Shown: positions 44,369-54,341 of the stretch, piece after piece
Layout: each line of letters opens with the position of its first letter
How positions within the stretch are numbered: the first letter of the stretch is position 1
NCBI RefSeq assembly: GCF_004349265.1
Contig: NZ_SMFL01000015.1
Location: forward strand, 62,001-126,000
Reading direction: 5' to 3'
DNA from: Dyadobacter psychrotolerans
GTDB lineage: Bacteria > Bacteroidota > Bacteroidia > Cytophagales > Spirosomataceae
DNA length: 64,000 nt
The notes under the pieces: generated by a model
Seen by the model: the letters and a program-made list of their open reading frames with translations, nothing else
Database searches by the model: none
Told to the model about the DNA's origin: nothing
Translations under genes and position numbers: made by a program

Positions 44369-46234
44369 TTACCAACCAATCCCGTAATCTTCACCATGGT
44401 TGCTGGAACCTCCCCACATACTGCCGTGGATCCAGTCAAAATAGATGGCATTAATCGGGCCGCTTGTTCTTGGCTGATAAGAATTGCGATATCCCATTCT
44501 CGAAAGCTCCTTGCGGGTCCAGTCGGGCATATTGTCATTCAGGATCAGTCCACCCGGATCTTTTTCATGTTCTCCGAAACTGGCATACATCTGTAATGTT
44601 TTAAAGCTCGGCGCTTCCGTTGCTTCCTGAACCGTCATACCAAATTCAACGATGTTTAGAAAAAACTGAAGCAGCAACTGATCCTGCTCGTCACCTGCCT
44701 GTTTTGCAAAAGACAAAAACGGCTTTCCGTCTTTCAGGGCCATGCTTGGCGTTAGGGTCACACGCGGACGTTTGCCCGGTTCAACCACATTGAATGGATT
44801 TTCCTTAGCATCCAGTACAAACGACTGCATACGCTGACTTAATCCAACGCCTGTATTTCCCGCAATGCAAGCCGGAACCCAGCCACCGCTTGGTGTGATG
44901 GAAACAACCCAGCCTTCTTCGTCCGCAGCTTCCACAGAGGTTGTTCCGGCGGTGAATTCTTCCATAAATTTATCATTCAGCCCATGCTCATTCCGAAGTG
45001 AAACCTGCTTGGTACCCCAGGTTTTGATTTGATCTGCAAAAGGGTTTGTTTTGCCCTCAAACGGGTAGGGATCACCTGGTAAAACTTTCGGATCATTCTT
45101 TTCCCAGTTAATTTGCTTGATACGTTGTTTTGCATATTCTTTGGAAAGTAAGCCCTTCATAGGTTCTTCCGGAGCAAAAGCAGGATCACCGTAGTAAAAG
45201 TCACGGTCTGCAAAGGCAAGATTCATGACCTGATACATTGTGTGTACATATCTCGACGAGTTGTATCCCATTGCTTTTAAATCAAAGTTTTCAAGCATAT
45301 TTAATGCCTGTAACATAACGGGACCCTGCGTCCATGGCTGCATTTTGTACACATCAATTCCCTTGTAGTTGGTCACCAAAGGCTCTTCGATTTTTACTTT
45401 CCAACTGGCCATGTCCTGTTCTGTAATCAAACCGCCCTGTTCCTGGCAGCCGCGTGCGATTTCCTTGGCAATGTCGCCTTTGTAAAAGCGATCATAAGCG
45501 GCATAAATCGCCTCTTTGCGATTTTTCCCTTTTTTAAGTGCCTGAGCTTCTGTATCTACCAGTTTTTGTAAAGTGGCAAGAAGTTCTTTTTGAACAAAAA
45601 TTTCACCTGCGTCAGGTGCTTCTCTTTTTTCTCCCGGGTGTGTCAGAAAAACTTTTTTTGAATAAGGCCATTCCTTAATCTTTTCTTTCCCCCTTTCAAT
45701 TGAATTAGCGGTCTGTGCTTCAATCGGGTAACCTTCTGCAAGCTGCATTGCCGGCGCAAGCACCTCTTTCAAACTCATCGTACCGTATTCTGCCAGCATG
45801 GTCATCAAACCACCAGCTGTTCCGGGAGTCGTTGCGGCGAGTGGGCCATATTCCGGCGGATATTTCATTCCTTTATTTTTGAAAAAATCAGCAGTTGCAC
45901 CGGTGGGAGCAACACCCATCGCATTCAGGGCGATCACTTTTTTCGTTTTTGGATTGTAGATCAGCGCCTGAGTTTCTCCGCCCCAGCTAAGTACATCCCA
46001 CATTGTGCAGGTAGAAGCCAGCATGGCACATGAAGCATCAATAGCATTACCGCCTTTACTGAAAATCATAGCTCCCGCTGTTGCCGCAAGTGGTTTTCCG
46101 GTAATTGCCATCCAGTGTTTTCCATGAAGCGGCGGTTTTTGCGTGGTAACAGGAAAGTTGTTAAAAGCCTGTCCGAATGACTGGAAATAAGTGCCAGCCA
46201 TCGCCAGCGAAAATACCAGTAGTTTAATTTTCAT
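44369..46234 (-). CDS. Exported gamma-glutamyltransferase family protein
   Basis: 621 residues from ATG 46234; an upstream frame to 46294 is unlikely. A signal peptide (LLVFSLAMAGTYFQSFGQ) leads to the large-subunit region (FSKGGNAIDASCAMLASTCT; VPGTAGG-like PGTAGGLMTML). The autoprocessing site is GTTSVEAADEEGW: Thr431 matches the nucleophile Thr of E. coli GGT, where the context is TTHYSV. The His after the Thr pair is Ser here. It may act on glutathione and related peptides or be a relative such as an acylase. Gene alone between terminators. Confidence 0.88.
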   Translation of the reverse strand: MKIKLLVFSLAMAGTYFQSFGQAFNNFPVTTQKPPLHGKHWMAITGKPLAATAGAMIFSKGGNAIDASCAMLASTCTMWDVLSWGGETQALIYNPKTKKVIALNAMGVAPTGATADFFKNKGMKYPPEYGPLAATTPGTAGGLMTMLAEYGTMSLKEVLAPAMQLAEGYPIEAQTANSIERGKEKIKEWPYSKKVFLTHPGEKREAPDAGEIFVQKELLATLQKLVDTEAQALKKGKNRKEAIYAAYDRFYKGDIAKEIARGCQEQGGLITEQDMASWKVKIEEPLVTNYKGIDVYKMQPWTQGPVMLQALNMLENFDLKAMGYNSSRYVHTMYQVMNLAFADRDFYYGDPAFAPEEPMKGLLSKEYAKQRIKQINWEKNDPKVLPGDPYPFEGKTNPFADQIKTWGTKQVSLRNEHGLNDKFMEEFTAGTTSVEAADEEGWVVSITPSGGWVPACIAGNTGVGLSQRMQSFVLDAKENPFNVVEPGKRPRVTLTPSMALKDGKPFLSFAKQAGDEQDQLLLQFFLNIVEFGMTVQEATEAPSFKTLQMYASFGEHEKDPGGLILNDNMPDWTRKELSRMGYRNSYQPRTSGPINAIYFDWIHGSMWGGSSNHGEDYGIGW

Positions 46235-46460
46235 ATAGTTACCGTTTTTGTAAAATTCTGTTAAAATATTTAAATGCAAAAGGAAGTATGGCAAAGTCGC
46301 ATTTGGTTGTTATAAATGTAGGTAAAAATTGTAAAATGTTAAGGTGTGCCAGCCGGCAGATCAATATTTATTCTGCTTTGATTAATTCCTGTATAGGACG
46401 GATTTTCGAGTTGCTTTAAATTAGAAAAACTTCATAAAATTGGTTAGAAAAGCAAAAAGA

Positions 46461-46495
46461 AAACCCGCAGGGAACAATAACGCTCCTGCGGGTTT
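46461..46495 (-). terminator. Terminator after guaB
   Basis: AAACCCGCAGG and CCTGCGGGTTT form a perfect 11-bp stem 25 bases after the guaB stop on the minus strand, with a T-rich tail. Confidence 0.85.
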
Positions 46496-46520
46496 TTGTA
46501 AAATGAAAATTCTATAAATA

Positions 46521-48008
46521 TTACTCCTTCACAATCACGTCATGCGCTCCGCCTTCAACAATACTTACAGACGAAACCAAGGTGATGCTCGCTTTTTCCT
46601 TCAATTCTGCAATCGAGATTGTTCCGCAGCTGCACATGGTTGATTTGATTTTACCAAGTGTCACAGCCAGATTGTCTTTCAAGGTACCGGCGTAAGGCAC
46701 GTAGCTGTCTACACCTTCTTCGAATTTCAGACCGTCGGTATCGCCCATATCGTAACGTTCCCAGTTACGGGCACGGTTGGAACCTTCGCCCCAATATTCT
46801 TTCACATAATTTCCGTTGACCATCAGTTTGCGTGTCGGGCTTTCGTCAAATCTTGCAAAATAACGTCCCATCATCAGGAAGTCCGCGCCCATGGCAAGTG
46901 CCAGTACCATGTGATAATCCTGAGCAATACCGCCATCGGAACAGATAGGTACATAAATACCGGTTTGCTGAAAATACTCATCACGTGCTGCTGCTACTTC
47001 AATAAGTGCAGTAGCCTGTCCGCGGCCTATACCTTTGGTTTCTCTTGTAATACAGATCGATCCGCCACCTACGCCTACTTTAACGAAATCCGCACCCGCT
47101 TCTACCAGATATAGAAATCCATCTCGGTCAACGACGTTACCGGCGCCAACCTTTACAGCAGATCCAAATTCCTTTTTGATATATTGGATCGTTTCCTGCT
47201 GCCATTCCGAAAATCCATCGGAAGAATCGATACACAGAACATCAGCACCGGCTTCGATCAATGCAGGAACTCTTTCCTTATAATCCCTTGTATTTATCCC
47301 CGCACCAACAACCAGTTTCTTTTGTTTGTCGGTAAGTTCAAGCGGGTTTTCCTTATGATTGTCATAATCTTTTCTGAATACAAAGAATTTAAAATTATTT
47401 TCTTCATCAATAACAGGAAGACTGTTCAGTTTATGTTCCCAGATCAGATCATTGGCCTCTTTCAGGGTTGCACCCAGTTTGGCGGTGATCAAATGATCAA
47501 AGGGAGTCATAAACTCCTTTACTTTTTTATCCAGAGAATCTGTTCCAACGCGGTAGTCGCGGCTTGTTACGATTCCAAGTAATTTTCCCTCAGCAGTTCC
47601 GTTGTCTGTAATTGCAATGGTGGAGTGTCCTGTTTTTGCTTTCAGCGCGATCACGTCTTTCAACGCATGATCCTGAGTAAGATTAGCCGTACTGATTACA
47701 AACCCGGATTTATGGTTCTTCACTTTGCTGATCATCGAAGCCTGCTCCTGGATTGACTGAGAGCCGAAGATGAAGGAAAGTCCGCCGTTTTTAGCGAGGG
47801 CTATGGCCATGCCGTCATTGGAAACAGACTGCATTATAGCAGAAACAAAAGGCACATTAAGTTCTATATCAGATGTTTCGCCTTTCGTGTATTTTGTGAG
47901 TGGGGTTTTTAGTGAAACTTTCGCAGGAACACACTCTTTCGTCGTCAGACCTGGTATTAATAAGAATTCGCTGAAAGTCCTGGATGTTTCGTTTAAGTAC
48001 TTGGCCAT
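46521..48008 (-). CDS. guaB: IMP dehydrogenase
   Basis: 495 residues. The TIM barrel is interrupted by two CBS domains at about residues 105-225. The catalytic loop is GVGGGSICITRETKGIGRGQ with Cys319, which forms the covalent intermediate with IMP. The flap follows at GEGSNRARNWERYD. The enzyme oxidises IMP to XMP with NAD in guanine nucleotide synthesis. A TATATTTG -7 element lies about 106 bases upstream of the start, giving a leader of roughly 100 bases. Length and motifs are standard. Core housekeeping gene. Confidence 0.96.
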   Translation of the reverse strand: MAKYLNETSRTFSEFLLIPGLTTKECVPAKVSLKTPLTKYTKGETSDIELNVPFVSAIMQSVSNDGMAIALAKNGGLSFIFGSQSIQEQASMISKVKNHKSGFVISTANLTQDHALKDVIALKAKTGHSTIAITDNGTAEGKLLGIVTSRDYRVGTDSLDKKVKEFMTPFDHLITAKLGATLKEANDLIWEHKLNSLPVIDEENNFKFFVFRKDYDNHKENPLELTDKQKKLVVGAGINTRDYKERVPALIEAGADVLCIDSSDGFSEWQQETIQYIKKEFGSAVKVGAGNVVDRDGFLYLVEAGADFVKVGVGGGSICITRETKGIGRGQATALIEVAAARDEYFQQTGIYVPICSDGGIAQDYHMVLALAMGADFLMMGRYFARFDESPTRKLMVNGNYVKEYWGEGSNRARNWERYDMGDTDGLKFEEGVDSYVPYAGTLKDNLAVTLGKIKSTMCSCGTISIAELKEKASITLVSSVSIVEGGAHDVIVKE

Positions 48009-48113
48009 TGTATTGATTTTAATGTAAAGGCATTTATGGTCGTTATCAGCGACCGATTCTGTATGTAACTAAAATTAGCTGCAGGTAATTCGTTTTTGGG
48101 AAAAATATTTTAA

Positions 48114-48121
48114 CAAATATA
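48114..48121 (-). promoter_or_regulatory. -7 promoter element of guaB
   Basis: Reads TATATTTG on the minus strand, matching TAnnTTTG. A TTG exists upstream, but not at the usual 19-base spacing. Confidence 0.4.
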
Positions 48122-48283
48122 TAAACCGGTTAAATGCAAGTTGCCATCAAGCAAAACGACTTATCTGAGTGGTTGCATTAACAAGACTGCAATTTCCGAT
48201 ATTTTGCCGGGGTATAAAAATGATGAGATGCCTTTGATTTTTTTATTTATCCGAAGCACGGCGAAAAGCTGTACTACGGATGG

Positions 48284-48319
48284 TACCGGTCGGATGGCTT
48301 TTTCGCCATCCGACCGGTA
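48284..48319. repeat. Perfect inverted repeat of unknown role
   Basis: TACCGGTCGGATGGC and GCCATCCGACCGGTA form a perfect 15-bp stem with a 6-base loop. It sits between the divergent guaB and START genes and no gene ends next to it. No T-run follows on either strand, so a plain terminator is unlikely. Confidence 0.6.
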
Positions 48320-48392
48320 AAAAAACAAGAGATATCTTCAACCTGATGTTTGAAAGCTATACTTTTGAAGTCCTTAACTTCATAATGACAAT

Positions 48393-49037
48393 ATGTATAA
48401 AACCTTTTCCATTTTCTTCTACCTGCTTTTTCAGGTGACGCTGGCAGCCGGACAAGGAAAATGGCAGTTGATTACGGAAAAGCAAGGGACGAAGGTTTAT
48501 TCAAAAGAAGTAGCCAACAGCAAAATCAAGGCCATAAAAGCCGAGTGTGTTTTAAATTCTTCCGCATCACAGCTTGTCACTTTGCTAATGGATGTCCCGG
48601 TTGCTGAGCAATGGGTTTTTCATACCAAATCATGTGTTTTGGTAAAAATAATATCACCATCAGAACTGTACTATTATTCGGAAGTAAGTTTACCCTGGCC
48701 GCTTGAAAACCGTGATTTTGTAGCGAGGATTCGTGTTACCCAGGACCCGGTTACAAAAATTATAACAGTGGATGCACCGGCGGTTCCGGGATGGGTACCG
48801 GTCAAAAAAGACCTTGTCCGAATTAGTCACTCGGTTGGCCTTTGGATTATAACGCCTCTGGACAAAGAACATGTAAAGCTGGAATACAGCTTACAGGTTG
48901 ATCCGGGTGGCGTTCTCCCGGCCTGGCTCGTTAATGCATTTGCCGCGCAGGGACCTTTGGAAAGTTTTAAAGCTATGAAAGAACATCTGCTTTTGCCGAA
49001 ATATAAAAATGCATCACTTCCGTTTATAACAAATTAA
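48393..49037 (+). CDS. Exported START-domain protein
   Basis: 214 residues with a signal peptide (IFFYLLFQVTLAAGQG) and a START/SRPBCC lipid-binding fold: GTKVYSKEVANSKIKAIKAE, LLMDVPVAEQWVFHTKSC, YYYSEVSLPWPLENRDFVAR and a C-terminal helix (FAAQGPLESFKAMKEHLLLP). It may carry a hydrophobic ligand in the periplasm. Its stop overlaps by 4 bases the end of the convergent DUF1501 gene. Confidence 0.88.
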   Translation: MYKTFSIFFYLLFQVTLAAGQGKWQLITEKQGTKVYSKEVANSKIKAIKAECVLNSSASQLVTLLMDVPVAEQWVFHTKSCVLVKIISPSELYYYSEVSLPWPLENRDFVARIRVTQDPVTKIITVDAPAVPGWVPVKKDLVRISHSVGLWIITPLDKEHVKLEYSLQVDPGGVLPAWLVNAFAAQGPLESFKAMKEHLLLPKYKNASLPFITN

Positions 49038-50305
49038 GTTTTCATGACTCCGATTTTTGTGCCTTTCCAGTCAGGAAAAAGTGTTTTGTCGTTTTTAAGG
49101 CCTAAGTGTTTATCTGCAACTTCACTGAACACACTTCTGAAATCCGTAGTCACGGCCAGATCTCTTCCGTCTTCCAGATTTTCTACCGCCAGCGGCTGAA
49201 CGTTGCCGTGAACCAGACCGCCTTTTATGTCATTGCCAAGAATAAAATTGCATGAAGCTCTCCCGTGATCGGTTCCTCTGGTTCCATTCTGGCGAACGGT
49301 GCGCCCAAATTCGGTCATGGTCATTACGGTCACATCATCCTGGTAACTGCTCAAATCATTCCAAAAGGCTGTGATGCTATTGCTTAAATCTGCAACGTTC
49401 CTTGCGAAAACGCCGTTTTCAGTTCCCTGGTTAAAGTGCGTATCCCAGCCATTCGATTCTGCAAAAGCTACTTCAAGGCCAACATCCATTTTTATCAGCT
49501 GCGCAACTTGTTTTAGAGAATTACCAAGTGCAGACGTCGGATAAACGACATTATTGGCTGGTTTATAGTTTTTTATATCTGTTTTGTTCAGCATTTTCAT
49601 TGCTTCAAAACTTTCCTTCCCGGTTTCCTGCAACAATCCGGAAGCTGTTTTGTCATACAGATCTTCAAAGCTTTTCGCAGCCATATTGGCTCCTGACTGG
49701 TTGCCACGCATCTGAATTGAAAAGTCCTGTAAGTTGCTGATCGCCACCGAAGGATTATCTCCATAAAACGACCTGGGCATCGCAGAAGTAAGACTTACCG
49801 CTGTAAAAGGTGTGAGTGTATCATGACCTAAAAGTCCGACAGCACGGTTCAGCCAGCCGCTTGCTGTTCCTTTGTTAAACGGAGTACCGGATTCCATATA
49901 ATCCTGCGCATCAAAATGAGAGCGGGTGGTGTTTGGAGAACCAATTCCGTGAACAATCCCCAACCGATTTTCGCGAAACAGCGGTTCAAAGGACTTCATC
50001 GACGGATGCAAACCAAACCGGCCATCGAGATCGATCAACGGTTTGCCGGATGCATTTTGCGCAGCTGACATAAAGAGACCCGGTCGTGCTTCTTTCAGAA
50101 AAGTATCTGTGAAAGGTGTCACCGCCATCAGACCATCCATCGCCCCGCGCTGGAAAATGCAAACAAGCGTTTTTTTCTTTTTATAAGGCAACACTAAGTT
50201 CGTACCTGCGGCTGCTTGTGCAATAAAAGCAGGTATGCCGCCTGACAAACCAACACCAAAAAGTGCCAGTCCGCCTGATTTGAGAAACCCTCTTCTTGAT
50301 AACAT
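49034..50305 (-). CDS. DUF1501 family protein with Tat signal
   Basis: 423 residues. A perfect twin-arginine signal (SRRGFLKSGGLALFGVGLSG) exports it folded. The body shows the DUF1501 pattern: VCIFQRGAMDGLMAVTPF, FGLHPSMKSFEPLF, VHGIGSPNTTRSHFDAQDYM, WDTHFNQGTEN and TMTEFGRTVRQNGTRGTDHG. The family is distantly related to sulfatase/alkaline phosphatase-type metalloenzymes; its reaction is not established. It lies 18 bases downstream of a DUF1800 gene, a very common pairing that suggests a complex or pathway. Confidence 0.92.
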   Translation of the reverse strand: MLSRRGFLKSGGLALFGVGLSGGIPAFIAQAAAGTNLVLPYKKKKTLVCIFQRGAMDGLMAVTPFTDTFLKEARPGLFMSAAQNASGKPLIDLDGRFGLHPSMKSFEPLFRENRLGIVHGIGSPNTTRSHFDAQDYMESGTPFNKGTASGWLNRAVGLLGHDTLTPFTAVSLTSAMPRSFYGDNPSVAISNLQDFSIQMRGNQSGANMAAKSFEDLYDKTASGLLQETGKESFEAMKMLNKTDIKNYKPANNVVYPTSALGNSLKQVAQLIKMDVGLEVAFAESNGWDTHFNQGTENGVFARNVADLSNSITAFWNDLSSYQDDVTVMTMTEFGRTVRQNGTRGTDHGRASCNFILGNDIKGGLVHGNVQPLAVENLEDGRDLAVTTDFRSVFSEVADKHLGLKNDKTLFPDWKGTKIGVMKT

Positions 50306-50323
50306 CAGTTTTTCTGTTTTGAG

Positions 50324-52234
50324 TTAACGTCTTTGATATTCCGGTGAGCCGATGATAACACCTACAACCTGAGCCAGCATAGCGTTACTTCCAACGCTAT
50401 TTTGCATTGCTTCCTGTTTGTTTCGACGTGTTTTTATATCAGGTTTTGGGTCCATCTGAACCACATTCATCTGATCCTTTTCAATCGGTGAGGTGGCGTT
50501 GCTTGCCTTATCAACTTTTTCAGTGAGTTTCGGATCGTTGAGCATGGGTGAAAGCCTTTCAATGGTTTGCTCCGTGTTGCGTTCAGGAATGATTAGCTTG
50601 CTATATGTGATTAAAGCAGCTTGGGAACTTTCGGGCTCATGGTTATTATTCAGTGCTGCCAGGTTTACTTTAATTCCCGGAATTCTTCCGGAAGCAAGTG
50701 CCAGGCCAAAATTCATTCTATTCAGCAAAGCGCCGGTGTTGATCCAGTATTGACCTCTATCGGGAAATCCGGTCGGTGCCTGATATGCGTACATTTTTTC
50801 ACCCATTCGGGTAATCCAGTTATATAGCTGATACGGCTGGGTAATTTCCGCTTTCAAACTGCGTACGGAACCAATAACAAGTTCAAATGGTGATTTTGTT
50901 TTTTCTCTCAAAGAAGCCGCCGACCAGAATTCAGGTGAGTTAACCATCGTGATCAGTACTGATTTGATATCTCCATTTTGATCCAAAAATGTTTTTGCCA
51001 TACGGTCAATCAGCATTTGGGAAGGATTGTCGCTAACAAAACGAACAGCGATTTTTTTAGAAATAAATTTGGCTGTTCCTTGATGATTTGCGAGTTCATG
51101 AAGTAACGTTACACCTTCCTGATAACCATTTTCAGTAGTTCCGTAACTTTTACCCAAAACCATTTTTTTACCAGTGTCGTGTCTGTTTGCAGCGAATAAA
51201 AAGTCGCCCTCATGAATAAAACCCCGCTTTTCCAGCCGGTCTTCATTTTGGTTTAGTCCTTTTGTCCTGTTGTAAGCAGAAGATGGAAAAACAGTCCAGC
51301 CAGTGAGTACCCGAGCTGCCTGCGTTACGTCCTGCTGCGTGTATCCGCCATCGACGCCAAGAGTATGCAGTTCCATGACCTCACGTGCGTAGTTTTCATT
51401 TAAACCCTTTTCTTTTTTTGCCTTTTGAAGTTTTGTCATCAGCGAATCCATTTTGCCCTGGTTGTCAGGATTTGCAGCTTTTTTGCGGGAGCGTAAATTC
51501 GTGTTTTTATCATTGGCCGAACTGCTGAAATTATCAAGATAGTAAAGCATGGCAGGAGATTTTGCAGTTGCAAGTAACATCACACTGAAATTTCCCAGCG
51601 CATTTGGCCTGATCACATCCCGCTCATAGGCAGGTATAAAAGGAGAGCAGTCATTTTTGGTAAGTGAAACATTAAAATGATTAAACCAAAAACTGGTCAT
51701 TACTTCCTGTAACTGATTCTCGGTATAGGCGGCACGGAGTATTTTCTGGCTAATAAACTGGCGGGTTAGTTCGCGCTGCGGTTTTAATCCCTTTTGCTGC
51801 ATATAAATGTCCAGCGCCTGACGGTACTGCACCTTATTTGTTTTTACAGAATCCTTGTCGATTGCTCCGTCTTTTACGGCCATCCGCAGTGTCTGTCCCG
51901 CTTTGGGATAAATGGCTAAAACTTCTGAATTGGAAAGTTTCAGTGCATCATAATTGGCAAGAAGGCTTTCGAGTGTATCGTCGGGCAAACCTGCAATTAG
52001 CTGTTTTTGAAACCAGTTTTCAAGTCCCTGCTTCACAACTTCATCAATTTCTGCCGGTGTGGCTCCGTAGGTGAACCGGCTCAGCAAATGCGCTGCGGCT
52101 TGCCGTTCTGTCAGGCCTGCTTTTTTATAGGGGAAATTTGAAGCAGATATTTTGGCCGGATCGGGGTTTTGAAAAGAGGATAAAAACATCCATCCGCCCA
52201 AAATAATTAGTACATAACATGAAATAGCTTTCAT
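50324..52234 (-). CDS. DUF1800 family protein
   Basis: 636 residues with a hydrophobic N-terminus (CYVLIILGGWMFLSSF), the motif AAHLLSRFTYGATPAEIDEV at residues 45-65, LREVM-like NYAREVMELHTLGVDGGYTQ and ARVLTGWT. A C-terminal helical part holds GFPDRGQYWINTGALLNR. The family role is unknown; pairing with DUF1501 is widespread in Bacteroidota and Planctomycetota. First gene of the pair; divergent from the xylanase gene. Confidence 0.92.
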   Translation of the reverse strand: MKAISCYVLIILGGWMFLSSFQNPDPAKISASNFPYKKAGLTERQAAAHLLSRFTYGATPAEIDEVVKQGLENWFQKQLIAGLPDDTLESLLANYDALKLSNSEVLAIYPKAGQTLRMAVKDGAIDKDSVKTNKVQYRQALDIYMQQKGLKPQRELTRQFISQKILRAAYTENQLQEVMTSFWFNHFNVSLTKNDCSPFIPAYERDVIRPNALGNFSVMLLATAKSPAMLYYLDNFSSSANDKNTNLRSRKKAANPDNQGKMDSLMTKLQKAKKEKGLNENYAREVMELHTLGVDGGYTQQDVTQAARVLTGWTVFPSSAYNRTKGLNQNEDRLEKRGFIHEGDFLFAANRHDTGKKMVLGKSYGTTENGYQEGVTLLHELANHQGTAKFISKKIAVRFVSDNPSQMLIDRMAKTFLDQNGDIKSVLITMVNSPEFWSAASLREKTKSPFELVIGSVRSLKAEITQPYQLYNWITRMGEKMYAYQAPTGFPDRGQYWINTGALLNRMNFGLALASGRIPGIKVNLAALNNNHEPESSQAALITYSKLIIPERNTEQTIERLSPMLNDPKLTEKVDKASNATSPIEKDQMNVVQMDPKPDIKTRRNKQEAMQNSVGSNAMLAQVVGVIIGSPEYQRR

Positions 52235-52428
52235 AAATAAATCCTAATTAATAATGATATGGTACTTGGACAGCTAAATAAGATTAGGTTTAATCCGTCA
52301 GGAAAAATTAGTTGTTATTTCTTAATGAGGCTGTTGCATCATTGCAGTAGAGCTTGCAGAATAGACCCTTTTATTTTCAAATCTAACAAACAGATTTCTA
52401 AGCATTTTCATTTCAACGACAAACTAAC

Positions 52429-53535
52429 ATGAAATACTTCAAAAAAATCGTTTCGCTTTCACTGACTTCCGGAAAAACGGTTGCTTTTCTGATCATTTTT
52501 ATAGCCTGCGAGAAAGGGGAATCTCAGGTTGCAAAGCCGGCCACACTTCAAGATGCATCGTCCTTTCCGGTTGGTTTTGCCATTGACCCTACGGCAATGA
52601 AGGACAATGCGACTTATCAAAAAACGGTACTGGATCATGCGGGCAGTTTTACTGCCGAAAATGTCATGAAGCCCAGTCGTATCAATGCACAAAAAGGTGT
52701 TTTTAGTTTTGATAAAGCAGATTATCTGATTGATGTTGCCCAGGCGCAGGGAAAACGTGTACATGCTCATACATTCGTTTGGTACACCAATACGGCACCA
52801 GCCTGGATGAAGCAAATCAAAGACTCCACAGAACTGGAAACGGCTTTGAAAACCTATATTCAAACAGTCGGAACGCATTTTAAAGGAAAGGTTGCTTCCT
52901 GGGATGTAGTCAACGAAGCCTTTGACAATACAACTGGTGAAATCAGAATGGCATCCGTAGACGACAAGGGGCAAACCCTGCTGAATCTCGGAGGAGTGAT
53001 CGGAAAGGATTATGTAGCCCGCATGTTTCAGTATGCGCATCATGCGGATCCAGGCGCATTGCTATTTTACAATGAATACGGACAGGAAACCAATGCCAAA
53101 AAACTGGATGCGGTTTTGAAAATGGTAACGGATTTTAAAAAGCGTTCGATCCCTATTCACGGTCTGGGTTTACAAATGCACATCAACATCAATACGCCCA
53201 ATGTAGGAATTGAAAATGCGATTCAAAAATATGCGGATACTGGTTTGATGGTACATATTTCAGAACTGGACATCGCCGTTAACCCAGCCAAAACAAAAGA
53301 CCTGACTATTACTGCCGAGCTTCTTGAAAAACAATATGAGAAGTACAAATTTGTTGTAAATACCTACAAGAGAATTGTTCCGGTAAAACAGCAATTCGGA
53401 ATAACGATGTGGGGTGTGAGTGATGCAAACAGCTGGATACCTGGCTTTTGCAGCTGTACGGATTTTCCATTGCTGTTTGACAGCCAGTACAAGACAAAAC
53501 GTGCTTATGATGGGTTTCTTGATGGTTTAAAGTAA
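52429..53535 (+). CDS. GH10 endo-1,4-beta-xylanase, lipoprotein
   Basis: 368 residues. A lipoprotein-type signal ends at Cys in FLIIFIACEKG, so the enzyme is probably membrane-anchored. The GH10 barrel shows FTAENVMKPSRINAQ, HTFVWYTNTAPAWM, SWDVVNEAF with acid/base Glu163, and LMVHISELDIAVN with nucleophile Glu279; TMWGVSDANSWIPGF follows. GH10 enzymes cut xylan backbones. It has its own terminator, so the operon that follows is probably transcribed separately. Confidence 0.94.
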   Translation: MKYFKKIVSLSLTSGKTVAFLIIFIACEKGESQVAKPATLQDASSFPVGFAIDPTAMKDNATYQKTVLDHAGSFTAENVMKPSRINAQKGVFSFDKADYLIDVAQAQGKRVHAHTFVWYTNTAPAWMKQIKDSTELETALKTYIQTVGTHFKGKVASWDVVNEAFDNTTGEIRMASVDDKGQTLLNLGGVIGKDYVARMFQYAHHADPGALLFYNEYGQETNAKKLDAVLKMVTDFKKRSIPIHGLGLQMHININTPNVGIENAIQKYADTGLMVHISELDIAVNPAKTKDLTITAELLEKQYEKYKFVVNTYKRIVPVKQQFGITMWGVSDANSWIPGFCSCTDFPLLFDSQYKTKRAYDGFLDGLK

Positions 53536-53551
53536 ATTCTGTTGATTCACT

Positions 53552-53580
53552 TCTTTAATATCGTATTGAAATATTAAAGA
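53552..53580 (+). terminator. Terminator after the GH10 gene
   Basis: TCTTTAATAT and ATATTAAAGA form a 10-bp stem with a 9-base loop followed by TTTTT. Confidence 0.7.
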
Positions 53581-53609
53581 TTTTTAATAGAATTTTTCTA
53601 AATCGTTAA

Positions 53610-54341
53610 ATGAATAAATCTTCCTTACTGTTCTCGATTTTAGTTTTTATCACTGTACATTCTGCTAATGCACAAAAGCAGAATTTGCTCTCTTCAAAAG
53701 AAAAGAAAGATGGCTGGACATTGTTGTTTGACGGTCAGACCACAAACGGATGGCGGGGCGCTTACAGCACTGAATTTCCTAAACATGGCTGGATTGTTAA
53801 AGATGGTGAACTGCGGGGAGAACTTTCTGCCGGTGCAGAATCGGGAGATGCAGGAGATATTGTAACGCTGAAAAGGTACCGTAATTTTGAGATGGTTTTC
53901 GACTGGAAACTGGGTAAAGGCGGAAATTCCGGTGTAAAGTACTTCATTGAAGAACGCCAGCCAAAACCGGAAAAAGGTTCTCAGGCAGGTTACGAATATC
54001 AGCTGATCGATGACGCGGATTATATTTATATGGATAAAAAACTTCCGCAGGATCTGAAAACCGCTTCAATTTATGATGTAATAGCCGGTGATAAACCGGA
54101 TGCCAGAATGGATGTCTGGCATAGCTCCAGAATTCTCGTAAACAATGATCATATTGAACACTGGCTCGACGGTAAAAAGGTTTTGGATGTGAACCGGAAA
54201 GATACAGTTTTTAAAAACGGAGTTACAGACAGCAAATATAAGAACTATAAAGGTTTTTCAGAGATCCCCGATGGTCATGTGCTCCTGCAGGATCATGGCC
54301 ATAGCGTCGCTTTCAGGAATATAAAAATCAAAGAACTATGA
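53610..54341 (+). CDS. DUF1080 protein (3-keto-disaccharide hydrolase family), exported
   Basis: 243 residues with a signal peptide (FSILVFITVHSANAQ). The concanavalin-like DUF1080 fold is marked by DGWTLLFDGQTTNGWRG, RNFEMVFDWKLGKGGNSGVK, GYEYQLIDDADY and NDHIEHWLDGKKV. Family members cleave 3-keto-glycosides made by Gfo/Idh oxidoreductases. It overlaps the Gfo/Idh gene by ATGA (4 bases), which supports joint production. First gene of a six-gene operon. Confidence 0.93.
   Translation: MNKSSLLFSILVFITVHSANAQKQNLLSSKEKKDGWTLLFDGQTTNGWRGAYSTEFPKHGWIVKDGELRGELSAGAESGDAGDIVTLKRYRNFEMVFDWKLGKGGNSGVKYFIEERQPKPEKGSQAGYEYQLIDDADYIYMDKKLPQDLKTASIYDVIAGDKPDARMDVWHSSRILVNNDHIEHWLDGKKVLDVNRKDTVFKNGVTDSKYKNYKGFSEIPDGHVLLQDHGHSVAFRNIKIKEL

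Noticed and set aside
48190..48350. Frame crossing the hairpin near 48.3 kb
   Set aside because: 36 codons without ATG and with stops at both ends; described only as a hairpin.
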